Shown here: positions 3,286 through 5,893 of the stretch, piece after piece
How positions within the stretch are numbered: the stretch's first letter is position 1
Layout: every line of letters begins with the position of its first letter
Source: JBIKVP01 sp044356745
Lineage (GTDB): Bacteria > Pseudomonadota > Alphaproteobacteria > Rhizobiales > Beijerinckiaceae
Reading direction: 5' to 3'
Assembly (NCBI GenBank): GCA_044356745.1
Contig: JBIKVP010000098.1
Coordinates: 1 to 5,893 of the forward strand
Length of the DNA stretch: 5,893 nt
Notes under the pieces: model-generated
Seen by the model: the letters and a program-made list of their open reading frames with translations, nothing else
What the model was told of the DNA's origin: nothing
Databases searched by the model: none
Program-made: the position numbers and the translations under genes

Positions 3286-5726
3286 TTATTGAAATCGGTC
3301 ATTTCGCGCTTGTACTTGCGCTTGTTTTAAGCCTCGTTCAGGGCGTTGTGCCGTTTTATGGTGCTCATAAACAGGATCGAGCGTTGATGCAGATCGCTCC
3401 CGTCGCCGCTTTAAGTAGCGCTGTGCTGGTGGGTGTGTCGTTCGCTGCTTTGACCTATGCTTATTTGACCTCGGATTTTTCCGTGCTCAATGTTGCACAA
3501 AACTCTCATTCACTTAAACCGCTCATCTATAAGATTTCAGGAGTTTGGGGTAATCATGAAGGCTCAATGCTGCTCTGGGTACTAATTTTAGTGCTTTTTA
3601 GCGCGCTTGTCGCGGGTGCAAAAAAGATGCTGCCTCCTGTGTTGCAAGCGAATACGCTTGGTGTTCAGGGGTTGATGACGAGCGCATTTTTATTGTTTCT
3701 GATTTTGACATCAAACCCTTTTATTCGCGTGGATCAACCGCTGTTTGAGGGCAATGATCTTAACCCGCTGTTGCAGGATTTAGGGTTAGCCATTCATCCG
3801 CCCCTGCTTTATGTGGGCTATGTCGGATTTTCGATTGTCTTTTCATTTGCGATTGCAGCCCTCATTGAGGGGCGCATTGATGCGATATGGGCACGTGCGG
3901 TGCGCCCGTGGGTGCTGATTGCATGGGCATTTTTAACGCTTGGCATCGCGATGGGGTCATACTGGGCGTATTACGAACTGGGATGGGGTGGCTGGTGGTT
4001 TTGGGATCCTGTCGAGAATGCGTCACTCATTCCGTGGCTCACAGGGACAGCGCTTATTCACTCCATTGTGGTGATGGAAAAGCGGGAAGCGCTCAAAGTC
4101 TGGACGATCCTGCTCGCCATTCTCACGTTTTCCTGCTCGCTTTTGGGTACATTTCTTGTGCGATCAGGCGTGCTGACCTCCGTTCATGCCTTTGCGGTTG
4201 ATCCTGCACGCGGTGTGTTCATTCTCATGATTCTATGTGTGTTTATTGGTGGAAGTCTCGCCCTGTTTGCATGGCGCGCGCCTGTACTCAAGCAGGGCGG
4301 ATTATTCGCACCAATATCGCGGGAAGGGGCACTGATTATCAATAACCTGTTGCTGACGGTGAGTGCTGCAACGGTGTTGATCGGCACGCTTTATCCGTTG
4401 ATGTTAGAGGCGCTCACGGGTGATAAAATTTCCGTTGGTGCACCGTTTTTTAATGCAGCGGTTATTCCGTTGATGGTTCCACTCTTTTTGCTTTTACCCT
4501 TTGGACAGCAATTGGCGTGGAAGCGCGCGAACCTTCTTGGCGCATCCGAGCGCCTCATCACAGCGATTGGTCTTGCGATTGTGGGTACGCTTCTCATCAC
4601 TGCTCTTGTGGAGGGTGGGCCTGTTCTTGCGGTTTTGGCGATTGGACTTGGATTGTTTGTGGTTGTGGGATCGGTCGTTGAAATCAGTACACGGGCTTTT
4701 TCAGGTGGGAGTGATATACGCATTGCACTCAAAAAAGCGTTTGGTCTGCCGCGTTCCGCATGGGGTACGGCCTGTGCGCATTTTGGGGTTGGTGTTTTTA
4801 TTGTTGGCATTGCGGCAACGGCTTGGCATACGGAAACGATTGTGAGCCTCAAGCTCAATCAATCGGCCAATGTTGGCTCATATCAAGCGATGCTCAATGA
4901 GGTGAAGCCGCGAAGTATTGCGAATTATCGCGAAAATGTTGCTGTTTTCAGGTTGAGCAAGGGCGGTGTGACGCAATTTGACATGGAAGCAGCCAAGCGC
5001 GTTTATATTGCGGGTAATCGCCCAACAACAGAAGCGGGTATTCGCACTGTGGGATTGTTCTCGCAAATTTATATCAGCATTGGCGAATTGCAGCCTGATG
5101 GAGGCTTGAGTGTTCATCTTTACTGGAAGCCGTATGTTATTCTGGTGTGGCTGGGATGCGTGTTTATGGCACTTGGTGGATTGTGGGCGCTGACAGATCG
5201 GCGTTTTCGGGTTGGGAGTCCCAAAAAAGCGCAGATCACGCCCACTCACATTGTCCCTCAAGGGACATTGGGTGCGATTATGGCATTGTTTATATTCGGC
5301 GCCCTATTTGCATTAACACCTGCCCATGCCGTTCAACCCGATGAACGGCTGGCTGATCCAATTTTAGAACAACGGGCGCGGGATTTATCGATTCATTTGA
5401 GATGTCTGGTGTGTCAAAACCAGTCAATTGACGATTCCAATGCCCCACTTGCCCGTGATTTACGCTTGTTGGTGCGTGAGCGCCTGAATGCAGGTGATAG
5501 TGATGAGGCTGTGATCTCTTATATCGTTGCGCGCTATGGCCATTATGTTTTACTTAAGCCGCCATTGAATACGGGAACTGTACTGCTCTGGTTTGCCCCT
5601 GTTTTGCTCATAAGTTTAGCGACGATAGGGCTTTATGCTGCGCGACGACGTATGCGTGCTTTTGCAACGACACCGCCCCTGAGCGACGACGAAAAACGCG
5701 CCATTGAGCGATTAAGCCAACAGTAA
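3282..5726 (+). CDS. ccmF-ccmH: CcmF-CcmH fusion: heme lyase and apocytochrome thioreductase in one frame
   Basis: CcmF takes heme from CcmE and attaches it to apocytochrome c; CcmH reduces or binds the CXXCH thiols. Here both lie in one 814-residue frame. Residues 1 to about 650 are full-length CcmF: many membrane helices, NHEGS (91-95), the WWD heme-handling motif WGGWWFWDPVEN (235-246), and histidines 172, 302, 260 and 500. These four match by position the periplasmic heme ligands and transmembrane heme b ligands known in E. coli CcmF. The CcmF end is typical (LTDRRFRVGSPKK). Without a stop there follows a signal-peptide-like helix ending TPAHA (residue 683), then CcmH with LRCLVCQNQS (Cys708, Cys711), the ARDLRLLVRERL helix and a C-terminal anchor (about 765-787). 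The start is ATG 3282 (ATGA overlap, AAAGGGG upstream); the six codons before it overlap ccmE and are not used. Topology is consistent with both halves folding normally. A missed stop from sequencing error is possible. Confidence 0.93.
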   Translation: MIIEIGHFALVLALVLSLVQGVVPFYGAHKQDRALMQIAPVAALSSAVLVGVSFAALTYAYLTSDFSVLNVAQNSHSLKPLIYKISGVWGNHEGSMLLWVLILVLFSALVAGAKKMLPPVLQANTLGVQGLMTSAFLLFLILTSNPFIRVDQPLFEGNDLNPLLQDLGLAIHPPLLYVGYVGFSIVFSFAIAALIEGRIDAIWARAVRPWVLIAWAFLTLGIAMGSYWAYYELGWGGWWFWDPVENASLIPWLTGTALIHSIVVMEKREALKVWTILLAILTFSCSLLGTFLVRSGVLTSVHAFAVDPARGVFILMILCVFIGGSLALFAWRAPVLKQGGLFAPISREGALIINNLLLTVSAATVLIGTLYPLMLEALTGDKISVGAPFFNAAVIPLMVPLFLLLPFGQQLAWKRANLLGASERLITAIGLAIVGTLLITALVEGGPVLAVLAIGLGLFVVVGSVVEISTRAFSGGSDIRIALKKAFGLPRSAWGTACAHFGVGVFIVGIAATAWHTETIVSLKLNQSANVGSYQAMLNEVKPRSIANYRENVAVFRLSKGGVTQFDMEAAKRVYIAGNRPTTEAGIRTVGLFSQIYISIGELQPDGGLSVHLYWKPYVILVWLGCVFMALGGLWALTDRRFRVGSPKKAQITPTHIVPQGTLGAIMALFIFGALFALTPAHAVQPDERLADPILEQRARDLSIHLRCLVCQNQSIDDSNAPLARDLRLLVRERLNAGDSDEAVISYIVARYGHYVLLKPPLNTGTVLLWFAPVLLISLATIGLYAARRRMRAFATTPPLSDDEKRAIERLSQQ
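5268..5330 (+). other. Internal signal-peptide-like segment at the CcmF/CcmH junction
   Basis: Codons 663-683 of the fusion encode a hydrophobic helix with ALFIFGALFAL, ending in TPAHA before VQPDERL. The A-H-A at -3 to -1 fits a signal peptidase I site, and this is where a separate CcmH would lose its signal peptide. In-frame TTG 5268 and ATG 5280 could act as internal starts; GGGTG lies five bases before ATG 5280. Processing or internal initiation are inferences from these signals. Confidence 0.55.
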
Positions 5727-5767
5727 ATAAGCATAGGCTGCTATTTCGTGGATGGCCGGATCAAGTC

Positions 5768-5782
5768 CACTGCTGTCCGGTT
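5768..5782. repeat. 15-nt terminal inverted repeat, right copy
   Basis: CACTGCTGTCCGGTT is the exact reverse complement of bases 111-125. A CCGGA at 5756-5760 could also pair with TCCGG at 5776-5780, but that stem is short and has a 15-base loop, so I do not read it as a terminator. Confidence 0.5.
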
Positions 5783-5869
5783 AGATTTGTGTTGCGGGTT
5801 GCATGGTGTTGATTTTATTATGTTTTAGCGATTTGGCGATTGCTTTGACATAAAGTGAGGATCATCACC

Positions 5870-5893
5870 ATGCGGATGTATTGTACGGTATTT
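5870..5893 (+). CDS. Transposase N-terminal fragment, IS4-like (partial)
   Basis: Only eight codons are present: MRMYCTVF. Several IS4-type transposases begin with a short basic start followed by TVF, and the ATG has a good GAGG ribosome binding site, but eight residues cannot prove identity. The call depends mainly on the terminal repeat 88 bases upstream. Confidence 0.33.

Larger units (their letters stand above)
5768..5893 (+). mobile_element. Putative left end of an IS4-like insertion sequence (partial, runs off right edge)
   Basis: The segment begins with the 15-nt inverted counterpart of the left-hand terminal repeat. It then has about 87 bases of non-coding leader and an ATG at 5870 preceded by GAGG nine bases upstream. 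This matches the left end of an IS whose transposase reads rightward. The element begins 41 bp after the ccmF-ccmH stop, and the stretch between (5727-5767) holds no gene and no convincing terminator. Family assignment is from resemblance only; the body of the element is outside the window. Confidence 0.45.

Noticed and set aside
4391..4858. Long minus-strand frame opposite ccmF
   Set aside because: Its serine/threonine/proline composition is typical of an antisense shadow of a membrane protein gene.
5730..5780. Rho-independent terminator after ccmF-ccmH
   Set aside because: Only weak stems are found (ATAG/CTAT at 5733-5744, CCGGA/TCCGG with a 15-base loop), with no run of T after them.

Overview
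The window looks like a piece of an alphaproteobacterial chromosome of intermediate GC content. Three things point there. The cytochrome c maturation genes run in the alphaproteobacterial order ccmI-ccmE-ccmF-ccmH without ccmG. A tape-measure protein of the Rhodobacter-type gene transfer agent (GTA) is present. A DUF465/YdcH-type small protein lies beside them. I cannot narrow the order or genus from sequence alone.

Layout: bases 1-125 look like the 3' end of an insertion sequence, with a transposase C-terminus and a terminal repeat. A short remnant follows, then a minus-strand gene for a 98-residue membrane protein with two helices (196-492). Bases 541-1472 form a rearranged patch. A 57-bp fragment of the tape-measure gene (541-597) is followed by an AT-rich stretch with a small minus-strand lipoprotein-like gene, then by a short but intact GTA-type tape-measure gene (882-1472). 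A DUF465 gene on the minus strand (1478-1723) converges on the tape-measure gene with 5 bp between stop codons. A 63-bp tandem repeat (1794-1921) fills the gap between the DUF465 gene and the divergent ccm operon and probably carries promoter signals.

Bases 1943-5726 are a tightly coupled ccm operon: ccmI, ccmE (4-bp GTGA overlap) and ccmF (4-bp ATGA overlap). The ccmF frame runs without a stop into ccmH, giving one predicted 814-residue CcmF-CcmH protein. Together these proteins do the late steps of System I. CcmE carries heme in the periplasm, CcmI presents apocytochrome c, CcmH reduces or holds the CXXCH thiols, and CcmF transfers and ligates the heme. The fusion keeps a recognisable signal-peptide-like helix and an AHA cleavage motif at the junction, so the product may be cut back into two proteins.

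At 5768 the sequence enters what looks like the 5' end of an insertion sequence of the same type as on the left. The two ends share a 15-nt inverted sequence and both elements would point rightward. The cellular segment is therefore bracketed by direct copies of one IS type, either as a real IS-flanked segment or because an assembly broke at a repeated element. The strongest observations are the CcmF-CcmH fusion, the tandem promoter-region repeat, the orphan GTA gene with its duplicated fragment, and the IS brackets. I see no convincing wholly new system.
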